A stretch of DNA of 64,000 bases from Microbacterium psychrotolerans (GTDB lineage Bacteria > Actinomycetota > Actinomycetes > Actinomycetales > Microbacteriaceae): the NCBI RefSeq assembly GCF_031085295.1, contig NZ_JAVFWO010000005.1, forward strand, positions 124,001-188,000, written 5' to 3'. The notes under the pieces were generated by a model, which did no database searches, had not been told where the DNA came from, and saw only the letters and a program-made list of their open reading frames with translations. Of this stretch, positions 1-8,615 are shown piece by piece (the stretch's first letter is position 1; every line of letters starts with the position of its first letter). Position numbers and translations under genes: made by a program.

Positions 1-2
1 TG

Positions 3-635
3 CCGACGGCGGCCGTGGGCGTGATCTCCTATGCGGTGCACGGCTCGGTCGCCTGGATCCCCGCGCTGCTGCTCGCGGCCGGCGCGGTCGTCGGCGCCCA
101 GATCGGCACGTGGCTGCTGCCGCGGCTCTCGCTGACAGTGCTCCGGTGGGCGTTCGTCGGCTTCCTGGCGGCGGTCATCGTGAGCCTCTTCATCGTGATC
201 CCCTCCCGGGATGCCGAGCTCGTCCTCACCTGGTTCAGCGGAGCGGCCCTCGTGGTGCTGGGTGTGGTGACCGGCATCCTGTCGGGACTCATCGGCGTGG
301 GCGGCGGCATCATCGTCGTCCCGGCCCTGATGGTGCTGTTCGGCACGAGCGATCTCGTCGCCAAGGGCACCTCGCTGCTCATGATGATCCCGACCGCCGT
401 CTCGGGCACCATCGGCAACGTCCGCCGGCGCAACGTCGACCTCGCCGCCGCCGCGGTGGTGGGCATCGCGGCGTGCACCACGACCGCGCTCGGAGCGTGG
501 GCCGCGACCCTCATCGACCCGTTCGTCGCCAACATGCTGTTCGCCGCGTACCTCGTGGTCATCGCCGTGCAGATGGCGCTGCGGGCCTGGCGCGGACGCC
601 CCCGCCCGGCCGGCCCGGCGGACGCCGCTCGGTAG
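3..635 (+). CDS. TauE/SafE family sulfite exporter-like permease (5' end outside window)
   Basis: The reading frame is open to the left edge, so only the C-terminal ~210 residues are visible and the true start lies upstream. The protein is strongly hydrophobic, with about six membrane segments. It carries the glycine-rich turn GLIGVGGGIIVVPAL (around residues 90-110 of the visible part) that recurs in the TauE/SafE/DUF81 repeat, with a related segment near the left edge (AAGAVVGAQIGTWLLPRLS). Family members are inner-membrane permeases thought to move sulfite, sulfoacetate or other small organosulfur anions; the substrate cannot be told here. It ends just before the hadA-like gene, whose -10 box overlaps this stop codon. 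Family assignment is fairly sure; the transport substrate is unknown. Confidence 0.8.
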   Translation, partial: PTAAVGVISYAVHGSVAWIPALLLAAGAVVGAQIGTWLLPRLSLTVLRWAFVGFLAAVIVSLFIVIPSRDAELVLTWFSGAALVVLGVVTGILSGLIGVGGGIIVVPALMVLFGTSDLVAKGTSLLMMIPTAVSGTIGNVRRRNVDLAAAAVVGIAACTTTALGAWAATLIDPFVANMLFAAYLVVIAVQMALRAWRGRPRPAGPADAAR

Positions 636-644
636 GATGGCCTG

Positions 645-1094
645 GTGCCAGTGAACCCCGAGCTCGTCGGCCGCGACTTCCCGCCGACGTCCCCCTACCT
701 CGTGGGTCGAGAGAAGGTGCGCGAGTTCGCGCGTGCCGTCTTCGCCGATGACCCGCAGCACAGCGATCCCGCCGCCGCGCAGGCGCTCGGCTACGCCGAC
801 GTCGTCGCGCCGCCGACCTTCGCGATCGTCGTCGCCGAGTCCACGCTGAAGCAGCTGCTCGGCGAGCCGGATTCGGGAATCGTGCTGCAGAACGTGCTGC
901 ACGCCGAGCAGAAGTTCCGCTACTCGCGGCCGATCATCGCCGGCGACGAGTTGACCGCCCGGCTGTCGGTCACCGGCATCCGCGCGATGGGGGCGGCCGC
1001 GATGGTGACGAGCGAGTCCGAGATCACGGATGCCGCGGGTGACCACGTCGTGACTGCGACGTCCATCCTGCTCGTGGGGGAGGGCGACAAGTGA
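645..1094 (+). CDS. HadA-like MaoC N-terminal dehydratase subunit
   Basis: A 149-residue protein of the FAS1-like dehydratase / MaoC_dehydrat_N family (single hot-dog fold), like mycobacterial HadA. Such subunits pair with a HadB-type partner to form a (3R)-hydroxyacyl-thioester dehydratase. The N-terminus reads NPELVGRDFPP followed by VGREKVREFARAVF, as in this family, and the core contains VVAPPTFAIVV and HAEQKFRYSRPI. The GTG start is supported by a -10-like TAGGAT at 633-638, six bases upstream, suggesting a leaderless mRNA. The next gene overlaps it by 4 nt and supplies the catalytic subunit. Because mycolic acids are unlikely in this group, the acyl substrate is uncertain; a general fatty-acid or acyl-CoA dehydratase role is inferred. 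Confidence 0.8.
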   Translation: MPVNPELVGRDFPPTSPYLVGREKVREFARAVFADDPQHSDPAAAQALGYADVVAPPTFAIVVAESTLKQLLGEPDSGIVLQNVLHAEQKFRYSRPIIAGDELTARLSVTGIRAMGAAAMVTSESEITDAAGDHVVTATSILLVGEGDK

Positions 1095-1504
1095 GCGCGC
1101 TGACAGCCCTCGCCGTCGGAGACGTCGTCGCCGAGCGGACCGTGCACCTCACCCGGGAGTCGCTCGTGCGGTACGCGGGCGCATCCGGCGACTTCAACCC
1201 GATCCACTACCGCGACGACGTCGCCGCCGCGGTGGGCCTTCCCGGCGTCCTCGCCCACGGCATGCTCACCATGGGCCTCGCGGTCGGCACGATCGAGCCG
1301 TGGATCGGCGATACCGGCCGCATCCTCGAGTACGGCGTGCGGTTCACCAAGCCTGTGGTGGTCGACGCCGAGACCGGCGCCGACGTGACCGTCGTCGCGA
1401 AGGTCGGGGCCGTCGACGACGAATCGGCCCGCATCGACCTCACCGTCTCGTTCAACGATGCGACCGTGCTGGTCAAGGCGCAGGTGCGCGTGCGGATCGT
1501 CTGA
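1091..1504 (+). CDS. HadB-like MaoC dehydratase, catalytic subunit
   Basis: A 137-residue MaoC/hydratase-2 protein. It carries the hydratase signature DFNPIHYRDDVAAAVGLPG, with the Asp and His of the hydratase-2 dyad, followed by AHGMLTMGL. It therefore is the active half of the heterodimer with the preceding HadA-like subunit. The GTG start overlaps the upstream TGA, so the two are translationally coupled. The order hadA-hadB-murB is common in actinobacteria. The reaction is reversible dehydration of a 3-hydroxyacyl thioester; the physiological chain length is not visible from sequence. Confidence 0.82.
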   Translation: MSALTALAVGDVVAERTVHLTRESLVRYAGASGDFNPIHYRDDVAAAVGLPGVLAHGMLTMGLAVGTIEPWIGDTGRILEYGVRFTKPVVVDAETGADVTVVAKVGAVDDESARIDLTVSFNDATVLVKAQVRVRIV

Positions 1505-1507
1505 CGC

Positions 1508-2644
1508 ATGCCCGAGGTCACCCCCATTCCGCTGTCGCGGCTGACGACCCTGCGCACCGGCGGTGAGCCCGCGCGCATGATCGACGCGCCGACGACCGAC
1601 GAGCTGGTCGCCGCACTGCGCGAGGTCTGGGCGTCGGGCGACGACTGGCTCGTGCTCGGCGGCGGCTCGAACCTGTTCGTCGGTGACGAACCGTTCGACG
1701 GCACCGTCGTCCGCGTGCTCACCAGGGGCATCGAACGGATGCCGTCGCCGCTGCCCGGTCGCGCGCGCCTGCGGGTCCAGGCGGGCCACGACTGGGATGC
1801 CCTCGTCGCATACGCCGTCGAGGCGGGCCTCGGCGGGCTCGAGGCGATGTCGGGGATCCCGGGAACGGTCGGTGCGGCGCCGGTGCAGAACATCGGCGCC
1901 TACGGCCAGGAGATCGTGCAGACGCTCACCGAGGTCGAGCTCCTCGACGAGTCCACCGGCGAGGTCTCGACGGTGCCCGCCGCCGAGCTGGGCCTCGGCT
2001 TCCGCACGTCGGTGCTCAAGCATCACTACGGGTCGGCGCCCGCCCGTCGCGCGGTGATCCTCACGGTGACGCTCGATCTTCCCGAGATCGGGCCGGGCGC
2101 CCGTCGCATCGCCGGCGACCAGCTGCGCACCGCCCTGCGGCTCGGTCCCGATGACGAGGTGATGCTCGCGTGGGTGCGCGACCGCATCCTCGAGACACGC
2201 CGCAGCAAGGGCATGGTGCTGGACGCCGACGACCCCGACACCTACAGCGCAGGCTCGTTCTTCCAGAACGCGGTGGTGTCGGCATCCTTCGCGCGCACGC
2301 TTCCCGACGCGTGCCCGCGGTGGCCGGTGCACCCCGACCTCGACCCGGTGCTCGTCATCCCGCTCGCGAACTTCGACGGCTATGTGCCGCCGACGCCGAC
2401 CGTCGAATCGGACGTCAAGGTGAGTGCCGGGTGGCTCATCGAGCACGCCGGCGTGCGCAAGGGATTCAAGCTGCCGCGCTCGCGTGCCGGCCTGTCGACC
2501 AAGCACGCGCTCGCCCTCACGAACCGGGGCAGCGCCACCGCCGCTGAGCTCGCCGAGCTCGCCCGCTTCATCCAGGGCCGCGTGCAGTCCGAGTTCGGCC
2601 TGGTGCTCCAGCCCGAGCCCGTGCTCCTGAACGTCGAGCTCTAG
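1508..2644 (+). CDS. murB: UDP-N-acetylenolpyruvoylglucosamine reductase
   Basis: MurB reduces UDP-GlcNAc-enolpyruvate to UDP-MurNAc with NADPH and FAD in cytoplasmic peptidoglycan precursor synthesis. The 378 residues contain the FAD-binding segments LGGGSNLFVGDEPFDGTVV (about 47-65) and GIPGTVGAAPVQNIGAYGQEI (about 116-137), then SAGSFFQNAVV (about 246-256) with the catalytic Ser region, and the C-terminal AGWLIEHAGVRKGFKLP. Length and motif order suit type I MurB. It starts 3 nt after hadB and is probably in the same operon. The call is secure. Confidence 0.96.
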   Translation: MPEVTPIPLSRLTTLRTGGEPARMIDAPTTDELVAALREVWASGDDWLVLGGGSNLFVGDEPFDGTVVRVLTRGIERMPSPLPGRARLRVQAGHDWDALVAYAVEAGLGGLEAMSGIPGTVGAAPVQNIGAYGQEIVQTLTEVELLDESTGEVSTVPAAELGLGFRTSVLKHHYGSAPARRAVILTVTLDLPEIGPGARRIAGDQLRTALRLGPDDEVMLAWVRDRILETRRSKGMVLDADDPDTYSAGSFFQNAVVSASFARTLPDACPRWPVHPDLDPVLVIPLANFDGYVPPTPTVESDVKVSAGWLIEHAGVRKGFKLPRSRAGLSTKHALALTNRGSATAAELAELARFIQGRVQSEFGLVLQPEPVLLNVEL

Positions 2645-2772
2645 TCCCTCGCGTCGGCGTCGTCCTCGCCGGACGCCTCCTCGAGGCCCTCGAGGAGGTG
2701 CGAGCGGTGCGCAGGCGCCAGATTCGCCATCGCCGCCGCCAGCTCTGTCAGCATCGTCAGTCGTCGTCCCAT
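2641..2772 (-). CDS. possible 43-residue hypothetical protein
   Basis: A short frame encodes a protein starting MGRRLTMLTELAAAMANLAP and ending in a strongly acidic tail (EEASGEDDADARD). It has a plausible ribosome site (GAAAGG, 8 nt before the ATG), and the helical, amphipathic-looking sequence is not repetitive. Its stop codon overlaps the murB stop region by 4 nt, so the two genes converge. A 28-nt inverted repeat lies just upstream at 2785-2812. I recognise no family. It could be a real small regulator or stress protein, or a chance frame; conservation in relatives would decide. Confidence 0.4.
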   Translation of the reverse strand: MGRRLTMLTELAAAMANLAPAHRSHLLEGLEEASGEDDADARD

Positions 2773-2784
2773 GGTGGTGCCTTT

Positions 2785-2812
2785 CGTTCGTCCTCATGAG
2801 GGACGACGAACG
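2785..2812. promoter_or_regulatory. 28-nt inverted repeat, candidate operator
   Basis: Arms CGTTCGTC (2785-2792) and GACGAACG (2805-2812) are perfect inverted copies separated by 12 nt, and the spacer itself begins with the palindrome CTCATGAG. It lies immediately upstream of the 43-aa frame on the minus strand. It could be an operator for that gene or a small RNA hairpin; no regulator is obvious nearby. Confidence 0.4.
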
Positions 2813-2904
2813 AACGGGCGTCGGGTCGACGGTTCGTGGCGGATTCTTCTGACACGGCTGGCGACGAACCGCCGAGCCTGAACGCAGAACCAGGCCCGAC
2901 GCAG

Positions 2905-2937
2905 AACGCGGATGCCTCGCACCGAGGCATCCGCGTT
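2905..2937. terminator. 15-bp hairpin terminator after aspC
   Basis: AACGCGGATGCCTCG (2905-2919) pairs perfectly with CGAGGCATCCGCGTT (2923-2937) around a 3-nt loop. It lies 15 nt beyond the stop codon of the minus-strand aminotransferase. There is no clear U tract, as is usual in high-GC actinobacteria. Confidence 0.75.
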
Positions 2938-2952
2938 CCGTGACGTCGCCGG

Positions 2953-4173
2953 CTACGACGCGAAGAGGCGCTGCAGGCGCTGGACGCCCTCGAGGAGGGC
3001 GTCGTCGCCGAGTGCGTACGAGAGGCGCAGGTAGCCCGACGGACCGAAGGCCTCTCCGGGCACGACGGCCACCTCGGCCTCTTCGAGGATGAGGTCGGCG
3101 AGCTCGAGCGAGGTCGTGGGCGTCTTGCCCGCCCACTCGCGGCCGAGCAGCCCCCGCACGTCGGGGTAGGCGTAGAACGCGCCCAGCGGAGTGGGCACCT
3201 CGACGCCGTCGATCTTCGAGAGCTCGGTCACGATCGTGCGGCGACGGCGGTCGAAGGCCTGACGCATCTGCTCGACCTCGTCCTGCGGGCCGGTGAGGGC
3301 CGCGAGCGCCGCGCGCTGCGCGATGTTGTTGACGTTCGAGCACAGGTGCGACTGGAGGTTGCCGGCGATCTTGATCGCCGGCTGCGGCCCGACCATCCAG
3401 CCGAGACGCCAGCCGGTCATCGCGTAGGTCTTGGCGACGCCGTTGACGAGGATCGTCTGGGCGGCGGCATCCGGAACAGCCTCCACGATCGAGACGGCCC
3501 GCGTGCCTTCGTAGACCAGGTTCTGGTAGATCTCATCGGAGATGATCCAGATGCCGTGCTCGACGGCCCACTGGCCGATCGCGGCAGTCTCCTCCGCCGT
3601 GTACACCGAGCCGGTCGGGTTCGACGGCGACACGAACACGAGCGCGGTCGTGCGGTCGGTGCGTGCGGCCTCGAGCTGCGCGACGGTCACCTTGTAGTCC
3701 TGGTCGGCACCGGCGAACACCTCGACGGGGACGCCGTCGGCCAGGGCGATCGCCTCCGGGTACGTCGTCCAGTACGGGGCCGGCAGCAGCACCTCGTCGC
3801 CGGGGTTCACGACGGTCTGGAAGGCCTGGTACACGGCCTGCTTGCCGCCGTTGGTGACGATGATCTGCGAGGGGTCGACCTCGAGGCCCGAGTCGCGCAG
3901 CGTCTTCGCCGCGATGGCCTCGCGGAGCGCGGGAAGGCCCGCGGCCGGCGTGTAGCGGAAGTTCGCGGGGTTGTGCAGCGCCTCGGCGGCGGCATCCACG
4001 ATGAACTGCGGGGTGGCGAAATCGGGCTCGCCCGCCGCGTACGAGATGACCGGCCGGCCGGCGGCCTGCAGGGCCTTGGCCTTGGCATCGACCTTGAGGG
4101 TCGCCGACTCGGCGATGGCGCTGAGCTTGCGGGAGAGCGTGGGCGTACGGGTGAGCGGTGCGCGTTCTGTCAC
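2953..4173 (-). CDS. aspC: aspartate aminotransferase, class I/II PLP-dependent
   Basis: A 406-residue fold-type I aminotransferase that would interconvert aspartate and 2-oxoglutarate with oxaloacetate and glutamate. The sequence has [11 protein letters not shown], the substrate-loop region [21 protein letters not shown], the PLP lysine in [16 protein letters not shown], and the C-terminal arginine region GYLRLSYA. This pattern fits the subgroup Ib (thermophile-type) AspATs. The GTG start at 4173 follows a -10-like TACGCT six bases upstream, so it is probably leaderless. The neighbouring order murB-aspC is usual in Microbacteriaceae, where trnW-secE normally follows much sooner than here. 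Confidence 0.9.
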   Translation of the reverse strand: MTERAPLTRTPTLSRKLSAIAESATLKVDAKAKALQAAGRPVISYAAGEPDFATPQFIVDAAAEALHNPANFRYTPAAGLPALREAIAAKTLRDSGLEVDPSQIIVTNGGKQAVYQAFQTVVNPGDEVLLPAPYWTTYPEAIALADGVPVEVFAGADQDYKVTVAQLEAARTDRTTALVFVSPSNPTGSVYTAEETAAIGQWAVEHGIWIISDEIYQNLVYEGTRAVSIVEAVPDAAAQTILVNGVAKTYAMTGWRLGWMVGPQPAIKIAGNLQSHLCSNVNNIAQRAALAALTGPQDEVEQMRQAFDRRRRTIVTELSKIDGVEVPTPLGAFYAYPDVRGLLGREWAGKTPTTSLELADLILEEAEVAVVPGEAFGPSGYLRLSYALGDDALLEGVQRLQRLFAS

Positions 4174-4318
4174 GCTTCGAGCGTAGTCCGCGCGCGCGTC
4201 GCGGTCAGCGGCCAATCGCCCTCGACCGGCCCGTGACTGTGCGCGATGCCGGGCGGGCGCGACGGAACGTCCGACGGCGGGCTTCCGGGCACCACGAGCG
4301 CACGGTACCCTGTGCCTC

Positions 4319-4663
4319 GTGGACGCCTGGATCTGGGGAGCCGTCGTGCTCGCCATCGTGCTTGTCTTCGCGGGCGGGATCGCGTGGTGGCTCGCGCGCG
4401 GGTGCGTGCTCACGATGATCGGCGCCACCGGCGCGGTCGTCGGCGGCGTGCTGTCGCTCATCGCGCTGGTCGTCCTGCTCGACCCCGACGCCGGTCTGCG
4501 CGCCGCCGCCGTCATCACGGTGGGCTCCGGAGTCTGGCTCCTCGCCTGGGCGCTGGCGGGCGGCATCCGAGGGCAACGGCTGCTGCGCGCGGAGGAGCGA
4601 GCGGATGCCGCAGCGGGGGTCGCGCCCCTGGTCGTTCCTGCGACGGCGACCTCGGATCGCTGA
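4319..4663 (+). CDS. small membrane protein, probably frameshifted near its C-terminus
   Basis: The frame gives 114 residues with three hydrophobic segments (about 5-27, 31-58 and 61-81) and a short charged tail; I recognise no family. The GTG start has a -10-like TACCCT seven bases upstream (leaderless). The frame stops at 4661-4663, but the +1 frame directly downstream encodes three copies of the heptapeptide AEPPGxA (4659-4721) followed by [17 protein letters not shown], ending at 4841. The repeat copies differ mainly at third codon positions of that frame, which indicates it has been coding. Removing one C near 4658 would join the two parts as ...[13 protein letters not shown] real frameshift, sequencing error or programmed slip are all possible. 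Confidence 0.6.
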   Translation: MDAWIWGAVVLAIVLVFAGGIAWWLARGCVLTMIGATGAVVGGVLSLIALVVLLDPDAGLRAAAVITVGSGVWLLAWALAGGIRGQRLLRAEERADAAAGVAPLVVPATATSDR

Positions 4664-4721
4664 GCCGCCGGGCGACGCAGCTGAGCCTCCAGGCCCCGCA
4701 GCTGAACCGCCGGGTGGCGCG
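4659..4721 (+). repeat. three 21-nt tandem repeats encoding AEPPGxA
   Basis: Units 4659-4679, 4680-4700 and 4701-4721 translate as [14 protein letters not shown] and AEPPGGA, with a degenerate fourth unit (ADPSPPT). Codon variation is largely synonymous (CCG/CCT/CCA, GGC/GGT), so the repeat looks maintained at protein level although the upstream gene's own frame stops at its edge. Confidence 0.65.
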
Positions 4722-4821
4722 GCTGACCCGTCGCCGCCGACGGCGGCATCCACCGAATGGGGGATGCCGATCCCGCAGATGACCGCTGGTCCGCGCCGGC
4801 CCGCGCGGCGAGGCTGGGAGC

Positions 4822-5736
4822 ATGCGGATTCATGCGGGTGAGGATGCGGTCGCGGTGCGGGTGCGCGACCTGCGGAAGACGTACGGCGATCGCACCGTCG
4901 TCGACGGGGTGTCGTTCGACATCGCGCGGGGTGAGACGTTCGCCCTGCTCGGTCCGAACGGGGCGGGAAAGTCGACGACCGTCGAGATCCTGGAGGGCTA
5001 TCGGCGGCGCACCAGCGGCGAGGTGGAGGTGCTGGGCGTCGACCCCGGTCTCGGCGGGCTCGATCTGAAGGCCCGGCTCGGCATCGTCCTCCAGTCCACC
5101 GCGCAGTCGGGGCTCGCGACGGTGCGCGAGCAGCTCCGGCAGTTCGCGGGGTTCTATCCGAACCCGCGCGACGTCGATGAGGTGATCGCCGCGGTCGGCC
5201 TTCAGCCGCAGGCGAAGACGCGCATCTCGAAGCTGTCCGGCGGGCAGCAGCGCCGCGTCGACGTCGCCCTGGGGATCATCGGCCGGCCCGACCTGCTGTT
5301 CCTCGACGAGCCGACGACCGGGTTCGATCCCCACGCGCGCCGGGAGTTCTGGGAGCTCATCCGGAGGCTGCAGACCGAGGGCACCACGATCCTGCTCACC
5401 ACCCACTACCTGGACGAGGCCGCGCAGCTCGCTGACCGGGTCGCGGTCATCGCTGCCGGCCGCCTGCGGGCGATCGGCCCCGTCGCGGGGTTCGGGGGAG
5501 AAGAGGCGCGCATGCCGGTCGTGAAATGGGTGGAGGGCGGGATGCCGCGGCAAGAGCGCACTGCCGATCCGTTCACGTTCGCGACGGTGCTCGCCGCGCG
5601 CCTCGGCGGCGCTCCGCCCGAGCTCGAGATCGTCCGGCCGAGCCTCGAGGACGTCTATCTGAGCCTCGTCGCCGAGGCGGAGGCACCCGTCGACGGCACG
5701 GCGGACGCGGTCGTGACGAGGGGAGCAGCACGATGA
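4822..5736 (+). CDS. ABC-2 exporter ATP-binding protein
   Basis: A 304-residue ATPase of the DrrA/CcmA-like drug-export class. It has Walker [10 protein letters not shown] (about 41-49), signature [13 protein letters not shown] (about 136-148), Walker [11 protein letters not shown] (about 155-164) and the H-loop in [10 protein letters not shown]. The C-terminal ~70 residues form the extension typical of ABC-2 exporters and end in LEDVYLSL. It overlaps the permease start by 4 nt (ATGA), and the two form a minimal exporter. The kinase/regulator pair downstream could sense the exported compound, as in LiaRS- or DesKR-type arrangements; the substrate is unknown. Confidence 0.9.
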   Translation: MRIHAGEDAVAVRVRDLRKTYGDRTVVDGVSFDIARGETFALLGPNGAGKSTTVEILEGYRRRTSGEVEVLGVDPGLGGLDLKARLGIVLQSTAQSGLATVREQLRQFAGFYPNPRDVDEVIAAVGLQPQAKTRISKLSGGQQRRVDVALGIIGRPDLLFLDEPTTGFDPHARREFWELIRRLQTEGTTILLTTHYLDEAAQLADRVAVIAAGRLRAIGPVAGFGGEEARMPVVKWVEGGMPRQERTADPFTFATVLAARLGGAPPELEIVRPSLEDVYLSLVAEAEAPVDGTADAVVTRGAAR

Positions 5737-6596
5737 GCACGGCGACCCGCAGCGTGGCGTCGGGTCAGGGCAGCCGGACGCGGCGGCGCGGCCTTCTCGC
5801 CGTCGGGGTCTGGCGCGCCCGCTTCGAGCTGGTGCAGTACTTCCGCTCGGGCGACACCCTCTTCTTCACCTTCCTCTTCCCGATCTTCATGCTGGGGCTG
5901 TTCAGCGTGGCGTTCGGCTCGGACGGCGACGTGCAGCTCGCACCGAACGTGCCGGCCATCCCGATGGCGCAGCTGTACCTGCCGGGCATGATCGCCGCCG
6001 GTCTGCTGCTGTCAGGCTTCCAGAACCTGGCGATGGACATCGCGATCGAGCGCTCCGACGGCATGCTCAAGCGCCTCGGCGGCACGCCGCTGTCGCCGGT
6101 GAGCTACTTCATCGGCAAGATCGGCCAGGTGCTCGTGACGGGGGTTCTGCAGTCGGCGCTGCTGCTGCTGTTCGCCTCGCTCGTGCTCGGCGTGGAGCTT
6201 CCGACCGCGCCCGAGAGCTGGGCGACCTTCGCCTGGGTGTTCGTGCTCGGCATCACCACCTCGGCGCTCCTCGGCATCGCGCTCTCGGCCGTGCCGCGCA
6301 CGGGCAAGAGCGCGACCGCCGTGGTGGTGCCGATCGCACTCGCGCTGCAGTTCATCTCGGGCGTCTACCTGACGTTCTCGCAGCTGCCGGACTGGCTGCA
6401 GAACGTGGCCGGGCTGTTCCCGCTCAAGTGGATGGCGCAGGGCATGCGGGCCGTCTTCCTGCCCGACGAATACGCAGCCCTCGAGCAGAACGGCGAGTGG
6501 GATCTGGCCGGCGTCGCGATCGCCCTCGGCGTCTGGCTCGTCGTCGGGCTCGTGCTCTCGCGCGTCACCTTCCGATGGATCCGCCGCGATGCGTGA
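5733..6596 (+). CDS. ABC-2 type permease
   Basis: A 287-residue ABC-2 membrane protein with six predicted membrane segments, the first around [18 protein letters not shown] (about 47-65). The ABC2 pattern is clear in [28 protein letters not shown] followed by [11 protein letters not shown]. The start is the ATG overlapping the ATPase stop; the frame is open further upstream, but that would run deep into the ATPase gene. It would form the membrane channel for the neighbouring ATPase and export a lipid, antibiotic or similar hydrophobic compound. Confidence 0.88.
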   Translation: MSTATRSVASGQGSRTRRRGLLAVGVWRARFELVQYFRSGDTLFFTFLFPIFMLGLFSVAFGSDGDVQLAPNVPAIPMAQLYLPGMIAAGLLLSGFQNLAMDIAIERSDGMLKRLGGTPLSPVSYFIGKIGQVLVTGVLQSALLLLFASLVLGVELPTAPESWATFAWVFVLGITTSALLGIALSAVPRTGKSATAVVVPIALALQFISGVYLTFSQLPDWLQNVAGLFPLKWMAQGMRAVFLPDEYAALEQNGEWDLAGVAIALGVWLVVGLVLSRVTFRWIRRDA

Positions 6597-6710
6597 CCGG
6601 GTCGGCGGCGTGGCCGGTCGGCGCACGGCCGCGTAGCCTGACGGTGCCCGGCTCGCAGCGGTGAGTCGAGCCCGGGCGACACTCGGACGAGGAAGGGAGG
6701 CGGGCGGAGC

Positions 6711-7913
6711 ATGCTGAGCGAGCGCCGGTGGGATGCGATCGTGTGCATCGTCGCGGCGGTCATCGCCCTGGCGCTGGTCTTCCTGTTCGCGCCGTCGACC
6801 GCCGCCCGCACGGTGGTCGGCCTGGGGTCGATCGGGCTCTTCGTGGCGGGGTACGCCGCGATCGGCCGCGCCGCCGTCGAACCGCCCCGAGCCGCCTGGC
6901 GGTACCCCGCGTTCCTCTCGGTCGCCGCGATCGCGGTGGGCATCGGCGTCGGAGCCGCTCCGTTCATGGCCATGCTCCAGACGCTCGCGTACCCGCTCGT
7001 GTGGGTCATCGGCGACTCCCGGCGGCGGGGCATCGGCGGGTCCGTGGTGATCGCCGTCAGCGTGTTCGTCGGGGTGATCATCGGCTACGGCGCAGACGCC
7101 GACTCGGTCCTCGCGGGGGCTACGACCGCCGTGTTCTCGCTGGCCTTCGCGATCGCCATCGGGCTGTGGATCGCCCGCATCGCCGAGTACGGCGAGGAAC
7201 GCGAGCGCCTGCTGGCCGAGCTGACGGCCGCCCAGGGGCAGGTGGAGGCGCTGAGCCGCGAGCGCGGCGCCTCGGCGGAGCGCGAGCGCCTCGCCCGCGA
7301 CATCCACGACACGCTCGCACAGACGCTCGCGGGCCTGGTGATCTTCGCGGAGCGCGCCGGACGGCAGTCGCGTGAGGGACAGACGGATGCCGCGGCCGCG
7401 ACGATCGCGACCGTCGAGCAGGTCGCTCGAGACGCGCTGGCCGAGGCGCGGGCGCTCGTCGCCCGGACGGCCGCCGTGCCCCGCGAGCCGGCGTTCGCCG
7501 CCGCGGTGGAGCGCCTCGTGGAGCGCTTCCGGGCGCAGGGCCGCGCGGCGATCGAACTCGACACGGCCGGCGTGGCGGCGGAGCTCGACCGAGAGACGCA
7601 GGTCGTGCTGCTGCGCTGCCTGCAGGAGGCGCTGTCCAACGCCGCGAAGCACGCCGACGCCGACCTCGTGCGGGTGCGCGTCCGCGTGGAGGCGGACGGC
7701 GGTGCCGCGCTCGAGGTGGCCGACGACGGCCGCGGTTTCGAGCCGGCGACGGCCGGGGCGGGATTCGGCCTCGACGGCATGCGGGAGCGGGTGGCGCTGG
7801 CCGGCGGTGCGATCGAGGTCGCCTCGACCACCGGCAGCGGGACGGCGCTGCGCGTGCGCCTTCCACCCGCGCGGCCGGATGCCGTGAACGATGTCAGAGG
7901 AGGCCCCGTGTGA
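6711..7913 (+). CDS. sensor histidine kinase, NarL/DesK type (HisKA_3)
   Basis: A 400-residue membrane kinase. The N-terminal half has about five hydrophobic segments (from ~9 to ~160), then a charged coiled coil. The dimerisation box ERERLARDIHDTLAQ places the phosphorylated His at residue 199. The ATPase domain follows with SNAAKHA (N box), DDGRGF (G1) and GFGLDGMRERV (G2). There is no extracytoplasmic sensor domain, so an intramembrane signal is likely. A GGAAGGGAGG ribosome site lies 10 nt before the ATG, and a -10-like TAGCCT is at 6634-6639. The next gene, its cognate regulator, overlaps by 4 nt. Regulation of the adjacent ABC-2 exporter is inferred from position. Confidence 0.9.
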   Translation: MLSERRWDAIVCIVAAVIALALVFLFAPSTAARTVVGLGSIGLFVAGYAAIGRAAVEPPRAAWRYPAFLSVAAIAVGIGVGAAPFMAMLQTLAYPLVWVIGDSRRRGIGGSVVIAVSVFVGVIIGYGADADSVLAGATTAVFSLAFAIAIGLWIARIAEYGEERERLLAELTAAQGQVEALSRERGASAERERLARDIHDTLAQTLAGLVIFAERAGRQSREGQTDAAAATIATVEQVARDALAEARALVARTAAVPREPAFAAAVERLVERFRAQGRAAIELDTAGVAAELDRETQVVLLRCLQEALSNAAKHADADLVRVRVRVEADGGAALEVADDGRGFEPATAGAGFGLDGMRERVALAGGAIEVASTTGSGTALRVRLPPARPDAVNDVRGGPV

Positions 7914-8542
7914 TTCGACTGCTCATCGCCGACGACCACCCCGTGGTGCGCGCCGGGCTCTCCGGGCTGCTCTCCGACGAGCCCGGTTTCGAGGTGGTGG
8001 CGGAGGCGTCCGACGGCGACGAAGCGGTGCGCCTCGCCGTCGCGACACGGCCCGATGTGGTCCTGATGGATCTCCGGATGCCGCGCGTCGACGGTGTCGC
8101 CGCCACGGCGCGGATCGCCGCGGGCGAGGCGGGCGACCCGCCGCCGCGTGTGCTGATCCTCACCACCTATGAGTCGGACGACCAGATCCTCGCGGCGATC
8201 GAGGCGGGGGCCTCCGGGTATCTGCTGAAGGCGGCCCCGCAGGCGGAGATCGTCGCCGGCATCCGCTCGGTCGCGGCCGGGCAGTCGGCGCTCTCGCCGC
8301 AGGTCGCGGTGCGCCTGGTCGAACGGATGCGCCGGCCGGTGCCGGAGACCGTCCTGACACCGCGCGAACTCGACGTGCTGCGGCTCGTCGCCAGAGGGCA
8401 CAGCAACAAGCAGATCGCCGTCGCGCTCGGCATCGGCGAGTCCACGGTGAAGACGCACCTGCTCAAGATCTTCGAGAAGCTCGGCGTCGCCGACCGCACG
8501 CGTGCGGCGACGCTGGCGATGGAGCGGGGCCTGCTCGCCTAG
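7910..8542 (+). CDS. response regulator, NarL/LuxR type
   Basis: A 210-residue two-domain regulator. The receiver domain (about 1-120) carries the acidic DDH near the N-terminus, the phospho-acceptor Asp54 in VVLMDLRMP and the lysine in YLLKAA. The C-terminal LuxR helix-turn-helix is LTPRELDVLRLVARGHSNKQIAVALGI with TVKTHLLKIFEKLGV. The GTG start overlaps the kinase stop. It is the output partner of the kinase; the upstream exporter genes are the most likely target. Confidence 0.93.
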   Translation: MIRLLIADDHPVVRAGLSGLLSDEPGFEVVAEASDGDEAVRLAVATRPDVVLMDLRMPRVDGVAATARIAAGEAGDPPPRVLILTTYESDDQILAAIEAGASGYLLKAAPQAEIVAGIRSVAAGQSALSPQVAVRLVERMRRPVPETVLTPRELDVLRLVARGHSNKQIAVALGIGESTVKTHLLKIFEKLGVADRTRAATLAMERGLLA

Positions 8543-8553
8543 CGGTTGGACGA

Positions 8554-8587
8554 CGGATGCCTCGGACCGGCTGGTCCGAGGCATCCG
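8554..8587. terminator. bidirectional hairpin terminator
   Basis: CGGATGCCTCGGACC (8554-8568) and its perfect inverse (8573-8587) enclose a 4-nt loop. It sits between the convergent response regulator and aceA genes and can serve both. Confidence 0.8.
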
Positions 8588-8615
8588 CCATCCAGGGGGC
8601 CCCGCGTCGTGGGAC

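Noticed and set aside
920..3343. 807-codon open frame on the minus strand
   Set aside because: It crosses hadA, hadB, murB and part of aspC in the opposite strand; composition is Arg/Gly-rich as expected of a shadow frame in high-GC DNA.
4174..5553. Open frame extending the aspC gene far upstream on the minus strand
   Set aside because: The aminotransferase homology begins at about 4173 with a good leaderless start; the extension overlaps the ABC ATPase gene on the other strand and has biased, low-complexity composition.
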